Below are positions 49,126 through 58,734 of a DNA stretch of 64,000 bases, one piece after another (position 1 is the first letter of the stretch; every line of letters begins with the position of its first letter). The position numbers and the translations under genes are program-made. Origin of the DNA: DASQEH01 sp038237745 (GTDB lineage: Bacteria > Actinomycetota > Actinomycetes > Propionibacteriales > Nocardioidaceae); assembly GCA_038237745.1 (NCBI GenBank), contig JBBRYJ010000001.1, positions 372,001-436,000 of the forward strand, read 5' to 3'. Under the pieces are notes generated by a model that searched no databases, had not been told where the DNA came from, and saw nothing but the letters and a program-made list of their open reading frames with translations.

Positions 49126-49941
49126 ATGACTTCCGAGCAGACTCCAGACCGCCCGTACTCCGCCAAGCCGATACGCATCGGATTCCAGCTCCAGCCTCAG
49201 CACGCTGACTACGCCGACATACGACGAGCCGCCTCACAAGCTGAGGAGATCGGCGTCGACGTGTTGTTCAACTGGGACCACTTCTTCCCTCTCTACGGCG
49301 AGCCTGAAGGCAAGCACTTCGAGTGCTGGACCATGTTGGGAGCCTGGGCCGAGGCGACCGAGTCGGTCGAGATCGGTGCGCTGGTGACCTGCAACAGCTA
49401 CCGGAACCCGGAGCTTCTCGCCGACATGGCCCGCACCGTCGACAACATCAGCGGCGGCCGGCTGATCCTCGGGATCGGGTCGGGCTGGTTCGAGAAGGAC
49501 TACGACGAGTACGGCTACGAGTTCGGCACCGCGGGAGGCCGCCTCGATGTCCTCAGTGAGTCGCTGCCACGGATCGAACGGCGGCTCAGCCGCCTCAACC
49601 CAGCGCCGACGCGGCACATTCCGGTGCTCATCGGTGGTGGCGGCGAGAAGAAGACGCTACGCATGGTGGCTGAACATGCCGACATCTGGCACGGCTTCGG
49701 CGACGTCGACACGGTCACGCACAAGCACGACGTGCTCGATGAATGGTGTGCCAGGGTGGGCCGCGATCCAGGCGAGATCGAACGGTCGGCGGGCGTGCCC
49801 GATGGTGACCCCTCCGAGGTCGGGCCACCGCTCCTCCAGGCGGGCACCCGGCTGTTCACGGTCGGCGCCGGTGGACCAAACTTCGACGTCTCTCGGCTGC
49901 GGGACTGGGTCGCGTGGCGGGATGAGCAGAACGCGGGGTGA
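49126..49941 (+). CDS. LLM-class, probably F420-dependent oxidoreductase
   Basis: 271 residues. A luciferase-like TIM barrel: IRIGFQLQPQHADYADIRRA, VDVLFNWDHFFPLYGEPEGK, GALVTCNSYRNPELLADMAR, NISGGRLILGIGSGWFEKDY. The GxGSGW-type cofactor loop and NWDHFFP are common in actinobacterial F420 enzymes; FMN cannot be excluded. The substrate is unknown. It is shorter than many relatives (about 300-340), lacking a C-terminal segment. The ATG at 49126 was preferred over an upstream in-frame ATG. A hairpin 49 nt downstream likely terminates it. Confidence 0.85.
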   Translation: MTSEQTPDRPYSAKPIRIGFQLQPQHADYADIRRAASQAEEIGVDVLFNWDHFFPLYGEPEGKHFECWTMLGAWAEATESVEIGALVTCNSYRNPELLADMARTVDNISGGRLILGIGSGWFEKDYDEYGYEFGTAGGRLDVLSESLPRIERRLSRLNPAPTRHIPVLIGGGGEKKTLRMVAEHADIWHGFGDVDTVTHKHDVLDEWCARVGRDPGEIERSAGVPDGDPSEVGPPLLQAGTRLFTVGAGGPNFDVSRLRDWVAWRDEQNAG

Positions 49942-49989
49942 CCGACCGGGATCAACGGCGAGAGTACCCGCCGAGCGACTCAGCGGCCG

Positions 49990-50007
49990 CCACCGGCTCG
50001 CCGGTGG
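49990..50007 (+). terminator. Hairpin downstream of the LLM oxidoreductase gene
   Basis: CCACCGG / CCGGTGG with a CTCG loop, a perfect 7-bp stem 48 nt after the stop codon; no U tract. Confidence 0.55.
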
Positions 50008-50035
50008 ACCGGACAGGAATCTGTCACACGAAGAA

Positions 50036-50060
50036 CGCCCAGCCCCTGCAGGACTGGGCG
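50036..50060 (-). terminator. Hairpin downstream of tRNA-Tyr
   Basis: CGCCCAG (50036-50042) pairs with CTGGGCG (50054-50060) around an 11-nt loop, 6 nt beyond the tRNA 3' end; it may work in both directions. Confidence 0.55.
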
Positions 50061-50066
50061 TCTCGG

Positions 50067-50148
<82 letters not shown>

Positions 50149-50167
50149 AGATGAGCGACGCATCTTA

Positions 50168-50198
50168 TCGACAAGGCGCCGCAGCGAGCGACTACGAT
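50168..50198 (+). promoter_or_regulatory. Candidate promoter for the YajQ gene
   Basis: TCGACA (50168-50173), 19 nt, TACGAT (50193-50198): the -35 matches five of six bases and the -10 has the TAnnnT core. The spacer is long. Confidence 0.35.
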
Positions 50199-50269
50199 AC
50201 CTGGTCGCCGGGGCGGCAGTTCCAGGGCATCAGCGCCGAGGGGCGACAGCACTAAGAGGGGATCATTTC

Positions 50270-50764
50270 ATGGCCGGCGACTCGTCATTCGACATCGTGA
50301 GCAAGATCGACCACCAAGAGGTCGACAACGCCGTCAACCAGGCGGCTAAGGAGATCTCCCAGCGATTCGACTTCAAGAACACCGGCGCGTCCGTGAAGCG
50401 GCTGGGCGAGGCGTCTATCGAGGTGGCCGCCAACGCCGACGAACGTGCGCTCGCCGTCGTCGATGTCCTCAAGGAGAAGCTCATCAAGCGTGGACAGTCG
50501 CTCAAGATCCTCGATGTCGGAGAGCCTCGGCCGTCCGGCAAGGAGGTCAAGATCGCCATCGACCTCAAGGAGGGAATCACCCAGGAGCAGGCCAAGAAGG
50601 TCGGCAAACTGATCCGGGACGATGGACCGAAGGGCGTCAAGGTGCAGGTACAGGGTGACGAGCTGCGCGTCACCAGCAAGAAGCGCGATGACCTGCAGGA
50701 CGTGATCGCCCTGGTCAAGGCCCAGGAGTACGACTTCGCCGTCCAGTTCACCAACTACCGCTGA
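50270..50764 (+). CDS. YajQ-family nucleotide-binding protein
   Basis: 164 residues, MAGDSSFDIVSKIDHQEVDN to VKAQEYDFAVQFTNYR, full family length. It has a tandem ferredoxin-like fold with FDFKNTGASVKRL and RGQSLKILDVGEPRPSGKEV. Proteobacterial members bind cyclic di-GMP or other nucleotides; the ligand here is unknown. A ribosome binding site AGAGGGGAT precedes the ATG at 50270. Confidence 0.93.
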   Translation: MAGDSSFDIVSKIDHQEVDNAVNQAAKEISQRFDFKNTGASVKRLGEASIEVAANADERALAVVDVLKEKLIKRGQSLKILDVGEPRPSGKEVKIAIDLKEGITQEQAKKVGKLIRDDGPKGVKVQVQGDELRVTSKKRDDLQDVIALVKAQEYDFAVQFTNYR

Positions 50765-50956
50765 TCTGGGCTGTTCACGCAGATCGGCGCGTCGTCGACA
50801 GCGCACTCGCCGCTCTCGACCTGGACGGCTGAACCCAGCCACGAGTCGTTGGTGAGTGTCTCCGGGCTCCGTGTGCTCGACGATGATCACCGGCAGGCCA
50901 ATCGCAGTCATCTGAGAACTTCCGCGAACAAAACGACCATCCTCGGTCTTACTCTA

Positions 50957-50974
50957 TGTAATTATTTGATTACA
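50957..50974. promoter_or_regulatory. AT-rich inverted repeat upstream of the secreted hydrolase
   Basis: TGTAAT-N6-ATTACA, perfect 6-bp arms, in the only clearly AT-rich patch between yajQ and the gene at 51019. It shares its half-site with the palindrome at 30139 but has a longer centre. Confidence 0.4.
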
Positions 50975-51018
50975 GATCGTTAGACCAGAGATGATCCTCA
51001 CTCGCCGGAGTCCTCGTC

Positions 51019-52470
51019 ATGTCGCTCACTGTCTCCTCACCCACGCATCACACCCGCCGCGCCTTCTTGCGGACGGGCTTCGCCGCCGGGAGCTTGGCCG
51101 TGGTGTCTGCCACCACGGGGATGAGAGGTCCTCTCGGCTCTTCTCAACCCGCCTTCGCCGACGTGACACCTCCCCTTGTGCCTGCTCGGATGGCTGAGGA
51201 CCTGTGCGGTTCGTACCTGATCAACACGAAGCTCTTCTATGCGACCAAGGTGTACAAGCACACCGACGCGGTCATCGACCTGCTCAAGGAGCTGGGTGCG
51301 CGCGGAATCCGTGAGCATGTCACCGTGGGCAAGTCGATCGGAACCAGGAACCAGCAGTACGCGATGCCGGTGCTCGCAGCGGCCGGCTGCCGCTGGCACG
51401 GCACCGTCGGGAATGTCACAGACTGGCAGAACGCGACGAGCGTCAACAAGCAAGCCGTCGACTTCCTCGCCTCCTACTACGCCCCTCGGATGGGTGGCGA
51501 CCTGTCCGCCCTGATGCACTCGTTCGGCGGCTGCAACGAGGTCGACAACGTGACGAACAACGGCCCGGACTGGGCGGCCCATGCCCGCATCATGCAGGCC
51601 GCCCTGTGGAAGCAGGCCAAGGCCAACTCGGCCACGTGGAACGTCCCGGTTGCGGGTCCCTCGACGCGCACCGACTTCACGCCGGCCCGCGCAGCGGCCC
51701 TCGGTGACCTTTCGGCAATCTCCGAGATGGGAAACGGCCACCTGTACAACAAGGGCCGAAGCCCGAGCGGCGAGATCGACGAGCACCTGAGCATCCTGAA
51801 CCCCGTGTTCCCCAACGCGACGCGCTGGATCATGACCGAGACGGGCTACAACAACTCACCCCAGGACAACAAGGGCAAGACCGTACCGGAGTCGGCCTCG
51901 GCCACCTATGTGGTGCGTGGCATCTGTGATTTCTTCAAGCGCAACACGGCGTACTGCCGCTTCGAACTGCTCGACGACCCAGACGTGATCGACTACACGA
52001 GCCAGTCGTCCATCAACCGGACCGCGGAGCGACAGGCGCACTTCGGCCTCGTCGCGATGACGACGAGCACCATCGCCACCTCGACGCCTGACACGTGGCG
52101 CAAGAAGCCCGAATTCTACGCCACCAAGAACCTGCTGGGCCTCATGTCGGACCGTGGCGGTAGCTTCACTCCCGCCGCTCTCAACGTCAGCGTCACCGGT
52201 GGTGGCAGCGATCTGCAACAGCTACTCCTGCAGAAGCGTGACGGGCGACATTACCTCCTGCTATGGCGCGACGTTCAGGTGTGCACGAACTACCCGGACG
52301 CGTCACCGGTCGCAGTCACCCCCGTCTCGCTCAGCCTTCAGATGACGGCAGCGCGGACCTGCGCGGTCTACCAACCCACCCTGAGCTCCACACCGATCGC
52401 CACCTATCCCGCCACCACGAGCATGTCCTTGGCGCTTTCAGGGGATCTGAAGATCATCGAGATCGGCTGA
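51019..52470 (+). CDS. Tat-exported glycoside-hydrolase-like protein
   Basis: 483 residues. The N-terminus has the twin-arginine motif TRRAFLRTGFAAG, a hydrophobic stretch and AFADV, so export is by Tat. The body looks like a TIM-barrel glycosidase: GGCNEVDNV supplies the Asn-Glu pair typical of the clan GH-A acid/base, and WIMTETGYNN a second Glu in the nucleophile position. The C-terminal 130 residues are beta-rich (LLLWRDVQVCTNYP, SLSLQMTAARTCAVYQP), like an accessory beta-sandwich. The family and substrate are not recognised. It stands alone with a possible operator upstream. Confidence 0.6.
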   Translation: MSLTVSSPTHHTRRAFLRTGFAAGSLAVVSATTGMRGPLGSSQPAFADVTPPLVPARMAEDLCGSYLINTKLFYATKVYKHTDAVIDLLKELGARGIREHVTVGKSIGTRNQQYAMPVLAAAGCRWHGTVGNVTDWQNATSVNKQAVDFLASYYAPRMGGDLSALMHSFGGCNEVDNVTNNGPDWAAHARIMQAALWKQAKANSATWNVPVAGPSTRTDFTPARAAALGDLSAISEMGNGHLYNKGRSPSGEIDEHLSILNPVFPNATRWIMTETGYNNSPQDNKGKTVPESASATYVVRGICDFFKRNTAYCRFELLDDPDVIDYTSQSSINRTAERQAHFGLVAMTTSTIATSTPDTWRKKPEFYATKNLLGLMSDRGGSFTPAALNVSVTGGGSDLQQLLLQKRDGRHYLLLWRDVQVCTNYPDASPVAVTPVSLSLQMTAARTCAVYQPTLSSTPIATYPATTSMSLALSGDLKIIEIG

Positions 52471-52553
52471 TCGGTCGGCCTTGGGGGGTGCGGCTCGACC
52501 CCCCGTCCACGCGCCTCACGTCGACCTTCCCTTTCTGCAGTCGCTCGCGTGGC

Positions 52554-54026
52554 TCACGCAAGCACCGCGAACAGCGGGGCCGGCCAGACTGACAGGGCGA
52601 CCGACCCGATCAACGTCGCCGAGATGACGAAGCCGACTGATGCCGGCACTAGCCCATGTAAGTGGTCGTCTCCCGGAGAGCTGATGGCACCCTCAGGCCC
52701 GGGCGCGACGAGGGTGGCGACGAACCGCAGGTAGTAGACGAGCCCGAGCGCCACATTGGCCGCCATGACCACGGCGAGCCAGGTGACGCCACCGTCGACA
52801 GCGCTCCGGAAGATGACCACCTTCGCGACGAGCCCAACGATGCCGGGCGGGAGTCCGGCCAGGCAGAGCAGGGCGAAGGCGAGGGCGAGGCCGAGCAGGG
52901 GTTCCCGCCGGACAAGACCCGCGTAGTCGGAAACCAAGGTCGCTCCACGCGCCGAGACGGCCGCGACCACGCTGAACGCGCCCAGGTTGACCAGCGCGTA
53001 CATCGCCGCGTACGTCTGGAGCGCGCCGACATCGGCGGCGCCACCCCCCGCGGCCAACGGGACGAGGAGAAAGCCCACATGGGCCACGGACGACCAGGCG
53101 AGGACTCGGACCGCATGCCGCTGTAGAAGCGCGGCAAGGTTTCCCACCGTCATGGTCACTGCGGCCGCAACCCCCAGCATCGGCGACCAGACGTCGGCAT
53201 ACGGCGGGAAGAACCGCACCACGACGATGGTGACGCCTGCCAGTCCGGCCGTCTTGCTGACGACCGAGAGATACGCCGCCACCGGGACCGGGGCGCCGAC
53301 GTACGTGTCGGGGACCCATGCCTGGAACGGGACCGCCGCCACCTTGAAGCCGAGCCCGACCAGGGTCAGCACCATTCCGACCCCGATCAGCGGCCTGACG
53401 GCCGAGGAGGTGGCCACGGAAGTCGCCACCGCACCGGCCGCAACGGAGCCCGTGGCGCCGTACACCATCGAGATCCCGAGCAGAGTGATGGCGGTGGCCA
53501 CGACCGACGTGACGAAGAACTTGAGCGCAGCTTCCGCCCCGCGGCGCGGTCGACGTCGCAGTCCCACCAAGGCGAACGACGGCAACGACACGGTCTCCAT
53601 CGCCACGACGAGAGTGACCAGGTCATGGGCCGCAGCCACGGCCAAGGCGCCCGCGGTCGAGCACAACAACAGGAAGTAGGTCTCACCACCTGGCATCTCT
53701 CCCTCGCTGACCGCCGGCACAAGCAGTAGGGCAACCAGGCCGCAAGCCACCAGAGCGACCACCCACCACACCAGAGCGACCCGGTCGACGACCCATGAGC
53801 AGTCGACGGGCTCCTCCAGCCGCGACGGCAGGCAGAAGGCCGCTCGCTCGGAGTCGCGTAACGCTGCGGTGACAGCAAGGGCGGCGGCGACCCCGGCCAG
53901 GGTGACGGCGCAGGGAAGCGCGCCGGACTGCTTGGGGACGAAGGCGTCCAGGAGCAGTGCCAGTACCGCGGCGGCCACCAGACACACCGGAGCGGCGATC
54001 GCCCACCAGTCGACGGCCTGGGTCAT
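52554..54026 (-). CDS. nuoN: Complex I membrane subunit NuoN
   Basis: 490 residues, about 14 spans, an antiporter-like subunit. The channel Glu is in MAMETVSLPSFAL-type context (here AMETVSLPSFALVGL), and the TM7 lysine is in GLGFKVAAVPFQAWVPDTYV. It starts by ATGA overlap with nuoM. It is last in the cluster; a short gap separates it from the convergent hydrolase gene. Confidence 0.93.
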   Translation of the reverse strand: MTQAVDWWAIAAPVCLVAAAVLALLLDAFVPKQSGALPCAVTLAGVAAALAVTAALRDSERAAFCLPSRLEEPVDCSWVVDRVALVWWVVALVACGLVALLLVPAVSEGEMPGGETYFLLLCSTAGALAVAAAHDLVTLVVAMETVSLPSFALVGLRRRPRRGAEAALKFFVTSVVATAITLLGISMVYGATGSVAAGAVATSVATSSAVRPLIGVGMVLTLVGLGFKVAAVPFQAWVPDTYVGAPVPVAAYLSVVSKTAGLAGVTIVVVRFFPPYADVWSPMLGVAAAVTMTVGNLAALLQRHAVRVLAWSSVAHVGFLLVPLAAGGGAADVGALQTYAAMYALVNLGAFSVVAAVSARGATLVSDYAGLVRREPLLGLALAFALLCLAGLPPGIVGLVAKVVIFRSAVDGGVTWLAVVMAANVALGLVYYLRFVATLVAPGPEGAISSPGDDHLHGLVPASVGFVISATLIGSVALSVWPAPLFAVLA

Positions 54027-55525
54027 CGGCTCAGCACCGCGGAGACCAAGGAGGCTCCGCCGTCGGCGGACCACAACATGGCCATCGGAGCCACACCGAG
54101 ACCGACCGTGACGAGCACCAGGGGCGCCCACGCCAGCCATTCGTCCGATGCGACGTCACTCAGAGAGTCTCCCGGTCCGACGCCCTGGCAGATCCGCCGG
54201 ACCGCGACAACGAAGTACCCCGTCGTGAGCACGACGCCGAGCCCTGCGAGTGCCATCAGGACGAGGTACGTCGTCTGGGGTAGCGCCGGGTTCGGGGAGA
54301 ACGCCGCCAGCATCGTCAGCATCTCGCCCCAGAAGCCAGCCAAGCCCGGCAGGCCGAGACTCGCCATCGCCGCGACGGCGAACAGCGCGGCGAGGCGCGG
54401 CGCGCGGCCGTACAGCCCTCGCCCGATGGTGTCGAAGGTCGTGCCCCCCAGCCGGTCCTTCAGCCCGCCGACGAGGAAGAAGAGCAGACCGGTGATCGCA
54501 CCGTGGGCGACGTTGGCGAAGTTGGCAGCGAGCAGCCCCTGGGGAGTCATGGTCGAGATCGCCAGCGCGACGAACCCCATATGCCCGATGCTCGAGTAGG
54601 CCACCATCCGTTTCAAGTCGGGCTGGGCCAGGCATGCCAGCGCGCCGTAGACGATGCCGACGACGCCGAGCCCCCCGAGATAGGGCGCCACCTCGAGCGC
54701 GCCGGCCGGTACGACGTCGTACCAAAAGCGCAGCAGGCCGTAGGTGCCGAGCTTCAACAACACACCGGCAAGCAGCACAGACCCCACGGTCGGAGCTTTG
54801 CTGTGTGCATCGGGAAGCCAGAAGTGCAGAGGCCATACCGGCACCTTCGCTCCGAAGCCGACGAGCAGGAGGGCGGCTATCGCCACCTGTCGGCCGTGAT
54901 CGATCCTGCGCACCCGGTCGGCGACGACCGTGAGGTCGAAGCTGCCCGTCTCGGACCGAAGCAACAAGAAGGCCACCAGCACGAGAGCCGATCCGACCAC
55001 CGTGACCACCAGGAAACGGGTCGCCGCCCGTCGCCGACCCTCGGCGTCGTGAGAGTCGCCCCAGTCCGCGATCACGAACCACATGGGGATCAACACGAGC
55101 TCGAAGAACACGAAGAACACGATCAGGTCGAGTGCGACGAACGTGCCGATGCTCCCGGCCTCGATGAGCAGCACGAGCGCGGCCAGCTGCCGGGACCCTC
55201 CACAGTCAGGAGCACGCCGCACCAGCGAGACCAGGCAGCACCAGGAGAGCAGGGCGGTCACCACGACCAACGGCGCCGACAGAGAGTCCAGCCCGAGTGT
55301 CCAGCGAACGCCGATCGGCTCGATCCAGCTGGCGTCGGACTCGAAGTGGAAACCCGGCCCGCTGTCGACCACTGCCACCCATGCGCCGATGGACAACCCC
55401 AGTACGACGGTCGACAGCCCCAGCGAGAACCACACCAACCGGTGGCCACTGGCAGGAACCGCTGCTGCCAGGAGCGCCCCCAGAGCGGGCAACGCGACGA
55501 GCGCGTCGAGCACGAGGGAGCTCAC
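54023..55525 (-). CDS. nuoM: Complex I membrane subunit NuoM
   Basis: 500 residues from a GTG start overlapping the nuoL stop (GTGA). The channel Glu in FFVFFELVLIPMWFVIADWG and the lysine in GFGAKVPVWPLHFWLPDAHS are kept. It forms one of three proton channels in the membrane arm. Confidence 0.94.
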   Translation of the reverse strand: MSSLVLDALVALPALGALLAAAVPASGHRLVWFSLGLSTVVLGLSIGAWVAVVDSGPGFHFESDASWIEPIGVRWTLGLDSLSAPLVVVTALLSWCCLVSLVRRAPDCGGSRQLAALVLLIEAGSIGTFVALDLIVFFVFFELVLIPMWFVIADWGDSHDAEGRRRAATRFLVVTVVGSALVLVAFLLLRSETGSFDLTVVADRVRRIDHGRQVAIAALLLVGFGAKVPVWPLHFWLPDAHSKAPTVGSVLLAGVLLKLGTYGLLRFWYDVVPAGALEVAPYLGGLGVVGIVYGALACLAQPDLKRMVAYSSIGHMGFVALAISTMTPQGLLAANFANVAHGAITGLLFFLVGGLKDRLGGTTFDTIGRGLYGRAPRLAALFAVAAMASLGLPGLAGFWGEMLTMLAAFSPNPALPQTTYLVLMALAGLGVVLTTGYFVVAVRRICQGVGPGDSLSDVASDEWLAWAPLVLVTVGLGVAPMAMLWSADGGASLVSAVLSR

Positions 55526-57360
55526 TGCACGATCCCGACGACGACGGCGACGGCGACGGCGCCGAAGACGATGGCAGTGACGTAGCGCTGGAGGTCGCCG
55601 TTGTGCAGCCACCTAAGGAAGCGATTCGCCCAGGAAGCGCCAGTGCCCACCCCGCGGGCGTACGGCTCGACGACATCGGACTCGCTGGCCACGACCGTGC
55701 GCATCGCGACCCGGACCGGGCTCAGGACCGCTGACATGAGCGCCCGGTCGTACCCGAGCTCGGCCGCCAGCGCAGGCCGCAGCGGGCCGAGGCGGCGCGA
55801 GGGATCGTGTCCGTCGAGCCGCCACCATTCCGACGCGGAGAATGCCACACCTACAGCGACGGCGAGCAAGCTCACGAGCGCCGTGGCGGCATGGAACGGC
55901 TCCGGCGCGACACCGAGGAAGCCCGGCCTCACCACGGCCACGCCGCCGAGTGTCGACAGGATCGCGAGGACTAGGAGCGGTCCCGACATGAACCAGGGGG
56001 ACTCGTGCGGTTCGGCCCTCGCGACGTCCGAGCGCCTACGGCCGAAGAACATCATGAGCCAGGCACGTGTCGCGTAGGCGGCTGTCAGCACCTCCACCAC
56101 CAGGCCGACGACAAGCACCAGCCACGCACGGGCCTGTGCGTCACCGTGGAAGGCTGCCTCTCCCGCCACTCCCAGGACGGCGTCCTTGGAGAAGAACCCG
56201 ACGAAGGGAGGAAGTCCGGCGAGCGCGGCGAACCCAACGGTCATCGTCGCGAACGTGACGGGCATGCTCGATCGCAGCCCGCCCATCGAGTCGAGCCGCT
56301 GGCTGCCGACGGCGTGTATCACCGAGCCGGCTGCGAGGAACAGCAAGGCCTTGAACGCTCCGTGCGACAGCAGATGGAGCACCCCGGCCGAGTAGCCCCC
56401 GATGGACAAGGCAGCGAACATGTAGGCGAGCTGGCTCACCGTCGACCAGGCGAGCACCCGTTTCAGGTCATCGGCGGCCAGCGCCATCAAGGCGCCCCCG
56501 AGCATGGTGACCGCGGCGATGACTGCCAACACCGTCATCGTGGTCGCCGAGAGCATGAAGAGAGGCAACAGACGGGCCAGCAGGTACACCCCGGCGGCCA
56601 CCATCGTCGCGGCATGGATCAGCGCGCTGATCGGCGTAGGACCGGGCATCGCGTCGGGAAGCCACGAGTGCAGCGGGAACTGTGCCGACTTGCCGACGAT
56701 CCCGCACAGCAGCAGCAAGGTGGCGGCGGTCGCCTGAGTCCGACCGATCCCACCAGACGAGGCGGCCTGGACCACGTCGGTGATGCGGTAGCTGCCGGCG
56801 GCGTCCCCGGCGACAAAGATGCCGAAGAGCAGGCCGACGTCGCCGAGACGTGTCATCACGAAGGCCTTGACCGCGCCTGCCCGCGCTTCCTCGAGCTCCC
56901 AGTGGTGGCTGATCAGGAAGTACGAGCAGGCGCCCATCGCCTCCCAGCCGACCAGCAGGACGAACAGGTCGTCCGCCACCACCACGAGCGCCATCGATGC
57001 GGTGAAGATCGACACCAGAGCGGCGTACGACGGGTAACGCGGGTCTCCGCGGAGGTAGGCCACCGAATAGATCTGTACCAAGACCGCGACCGTCGTGGCG
57101 AGCAGAAGCATCGACGCGCTGAGCTGGTCGACGTACAGGCTGGCCTGTAAGGGTATGCCGCCCGTGCCGATCACGTAGGGGCCGACGACGGCGGGCGCCG
57201 CGTCGCCGAGGTGCGCAGCGGCGACCAACAGCGAGCAGACCCAGGCAGCACCGCATGACACGCAGGCGGCTGCCGGCGCGACGAGCCGCCTGCGGTGACC
57301 TCCCACGAGGGCCACAGCGGCGCCCAGCAAAGGCAGGGCGACGACGAGCAGTGCGGTCAC
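55522..57360 (-). CDS. nuoL: Complex I membrane subunit NuoL
   Basis: 612 residues from a GTG start overlapping nuoK (GTGA). The Glu in LVGWEAMGACSYFLISHHW and the lysine in GKSAQFPLHSWLPDAMPGPT are intact, and a C-terminal region long enough for the lateral helix follows. It is the distal proton-pumping subunit. Confidence 0.95.
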   Translation of the reverse strand: MTALLVVALPLLGAAVALVGGHRRRLVAPAAACVSCGAAWVCSLLVAAAHLGDAAPAVVGPYVIGTGGIPLQASLYVDQLSASMLLLATTVAVLVQIYSVAYLRGDPRYPSYAALVSIFTASMALVVVADDLFVLLVGWEAMGACSYFLISHHWELEEARAGAVKAFVMTRLGDVGLLFGIFVAGDAAGSYRITDVVQAASSGGIGRTQATAATLLLLCGIVGKSAQFPLHSWLPDAMPGPTPISALIHAATMVAAGVYLLARLLPLFMLSATTMTVLAVIAAVTMLGGALMALAADDLKRVLAWSTVSQLAYMFAALSIGGYSAGVLHLLSHGAFKALLFLAAGSVIHAVGSQRLDSMGGLRSSMPVTFATMTVGFAALAGLPPFVGFFSKDAVLGVAGEAAFHGDAQARAWLVLVVGLVVEVLTAAYATRAWLMMFFGRRRSDVARAEPHESPWFMSGPLLVLAILSTLGGVAVVRPGFLGVAPEPFHAATALVSLLAVAVGVAFSASEWWRLDGHDPSRRLGPLRPALAAELGYDRALMSAVLSPVRVAMRTVVASESDVVEPYARGVGTGASWANRFLRWLHNGDLQRYVTAIVFGAVAVAVVVGIVQ

Positions 57361-57683
57361 GCGGTCGGTGCCTCGTCGCGATCGGCCAGCTCACGCAGCT
57401 CGTCGACGTTGATGGAGGAGCGCGACCTGAACACCAGAAGCACGATCGCAAGACCCAACCCGATCTCTGCCGCGGCGATGGCGATCGTGAAGAGAGCGAG
57501 CACCTGCCCCGAGTCGAGGCTGTCGTGCCAGTAGGCGTCGAAGGTCACCAGGTTCAGGTTCACCGCGTTGAGCATCAGCTCGACACCCATGAGCACGAGT
57601 ACCGCGTGGCGACGGGCCATCACCACGTAGGTCCCGGTGGCGAAAAGTAGCGATGACACCACGAGCGGGTAGAGAATCGGCAT
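57357..57683 (-). CDS. nuoK: Complex I membrane subunit NuoK
   Basis: 108 residues, three spans. The two conserved glutamates appear in VLMGVELMLNAVNLNLV and AIAAAEIGLGLAIVLLVFR. Its ATG shares one base with the nuoJ stop. Confidence 0.95.
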   Translation of the reverse strand: MPILYPLVVSSLLFATGTYVVMARRHAVLVLMGVELMLNAVNLNLVTFDAYWHDSLDSGQVLALFTIAIAAAEIGLGLAIVLLVFRSRSSINVDELRELADRDEAPTA

Positions 57684-58189
57684 CAGTCCCGCTCCTGGCG
57701 CCTCGACACCACGATCGCTCCGACGAGGGCAGCGAGCAGCACGACGCTCAGGAGCTCGAACGGCAGTACCCAGGACCCGAAGAGCGTCGACCCGACGGAC
57801 GAGGGCGAGCCGATGTCGGAGCCTCTGACATCGATACGGGCACTTCCGAAGCCGGCGGCGAAGCAGACGATGAGCCCACCCCCCGCAGCGACCGCAGTGA
57901 GCGCGGCTGTCACCCGGTTGCGGCCGGTCAGGTCGGGCACCGACCCTGTCGGCGCCCGCGTGAGCATCAGCGCGAAGAGCAGGAGAACGACGACGGCACC
58001 GAGATAGACGAGTACCTGTACCCACGCCACGAACTCAGCGGCCAACAGGAGGAAGCAGCCGGCGAGGGCGCCAAGAGACACCACCAGCCACAGCGCGCAG
58101 TGCACCAGGTTCGTGCCTACGGCCACCAAGAGGGCCGAGCCGACGGCGACGCCGCCAAGCAGCACGAAGAGCGTTGCGACCAGGCTCAT
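57683..58189 (-). CDS. nuoJ: Complex I membrane subunit NuoJ
   Basis: 168 residues, five spans. The conserved region around the pi-bulge helix TM3 reads AEFVAWVQVLVYLGAVVVLL, with the usual tyrosine. It overlaps nuoI by ATGA. Confidence 0.93.
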   Translation of the reverse strand: MSLVATLFVLLGGVAVGSALLVAVGTNLVHCALWLVVSLGALAGCFLLLAAEFVAWVQVLVYLGAVVVLLLFALMLTRAPTGSVPDLTGRNRVTAALTAVAAGGGLIVCFAAGFGSARIDVRGSDIGSPSSVGSTLFGSWVLPFELLSVVLLAALVGAIVVSRRQERD

Positions 58190-58734
58190 GCGCCGGCCTC
58201 CTCCTCGTCGGCGGACGCGGCCAGAAGCCGCGCAGTCGCCTTCTCGGCCGTCCCGACCTCCTTCGGCTCTGGCGCGCCGGGATCGAGCGCGGGAGGCGGA
58301 GGCACCGTCCACATCCACTCCTGGAGCCGATCCTTCTCGTGGGTCAGCTCGCGGATGTCGATGTCGGCGTACTCGAACTCGGGTGACCAGTGCAACGCGT
58401 CGAAGGGGCACACCTCGATACAGATGCTGCAGTACATACAGAGCGAGAAGTCGATGGCGAAACGGTCGAGCATGTTGCGGCTGCGCTCGCGGCCGCCCGG
58501 TGTCGCCGGTGGCTCGCTCTCCTTGTGCGAGTCGATGTAGATGCACCAGGCGGGGCACTCGCGCGCACACAGCATGCAGACGGTGCAGTTCTCCTCCATC
58601 AAGGCTATGACGCCCCGCGAGCGCGGTGGCAGCTCCGGGAGCGCATCGGGGTAGTGAGCGGTGACCGAGCGCTGGGTGAGGCTCCGAAGTGTCACCTTGA
58701 GACCGGTGAGCAACCCGCGCCCGAAGCCGCTCAC
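58186..58734 (-). CDS. nuoI: Complex I iron-sulfur subunit NuoI
   Basis: 182 residues. Two 4Fe-4S motifs, CTVCMLCAREC and CMYCSICIEVC, hold clusters N6a and N6b, which pass electrons to NuoB. The C-terminus is an extended Ala/Glu/Pro tail. A GTG start overlaps nuoH (GTGA). With NuoE-G missing, this ferredoxin-like subunit is the natural entry point for electrons. Confidence 0.95.
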   Translation of the reverse strand: MSGFGRGLLTGLKVTLRSLTQRSVTAHYPDALPELPPRSRGVIALMEENCTVCMLCARECPAWCIYIDSHKESEPPATPGGRERSRNMLDRFAIDFSLCMYCSICIEVCPFDALHWSPEFEYADIDIRELTHEKDRLQEWMWTVPPPPALDPGAPEPKEVGTAEKATARLLAASADEEEAGA

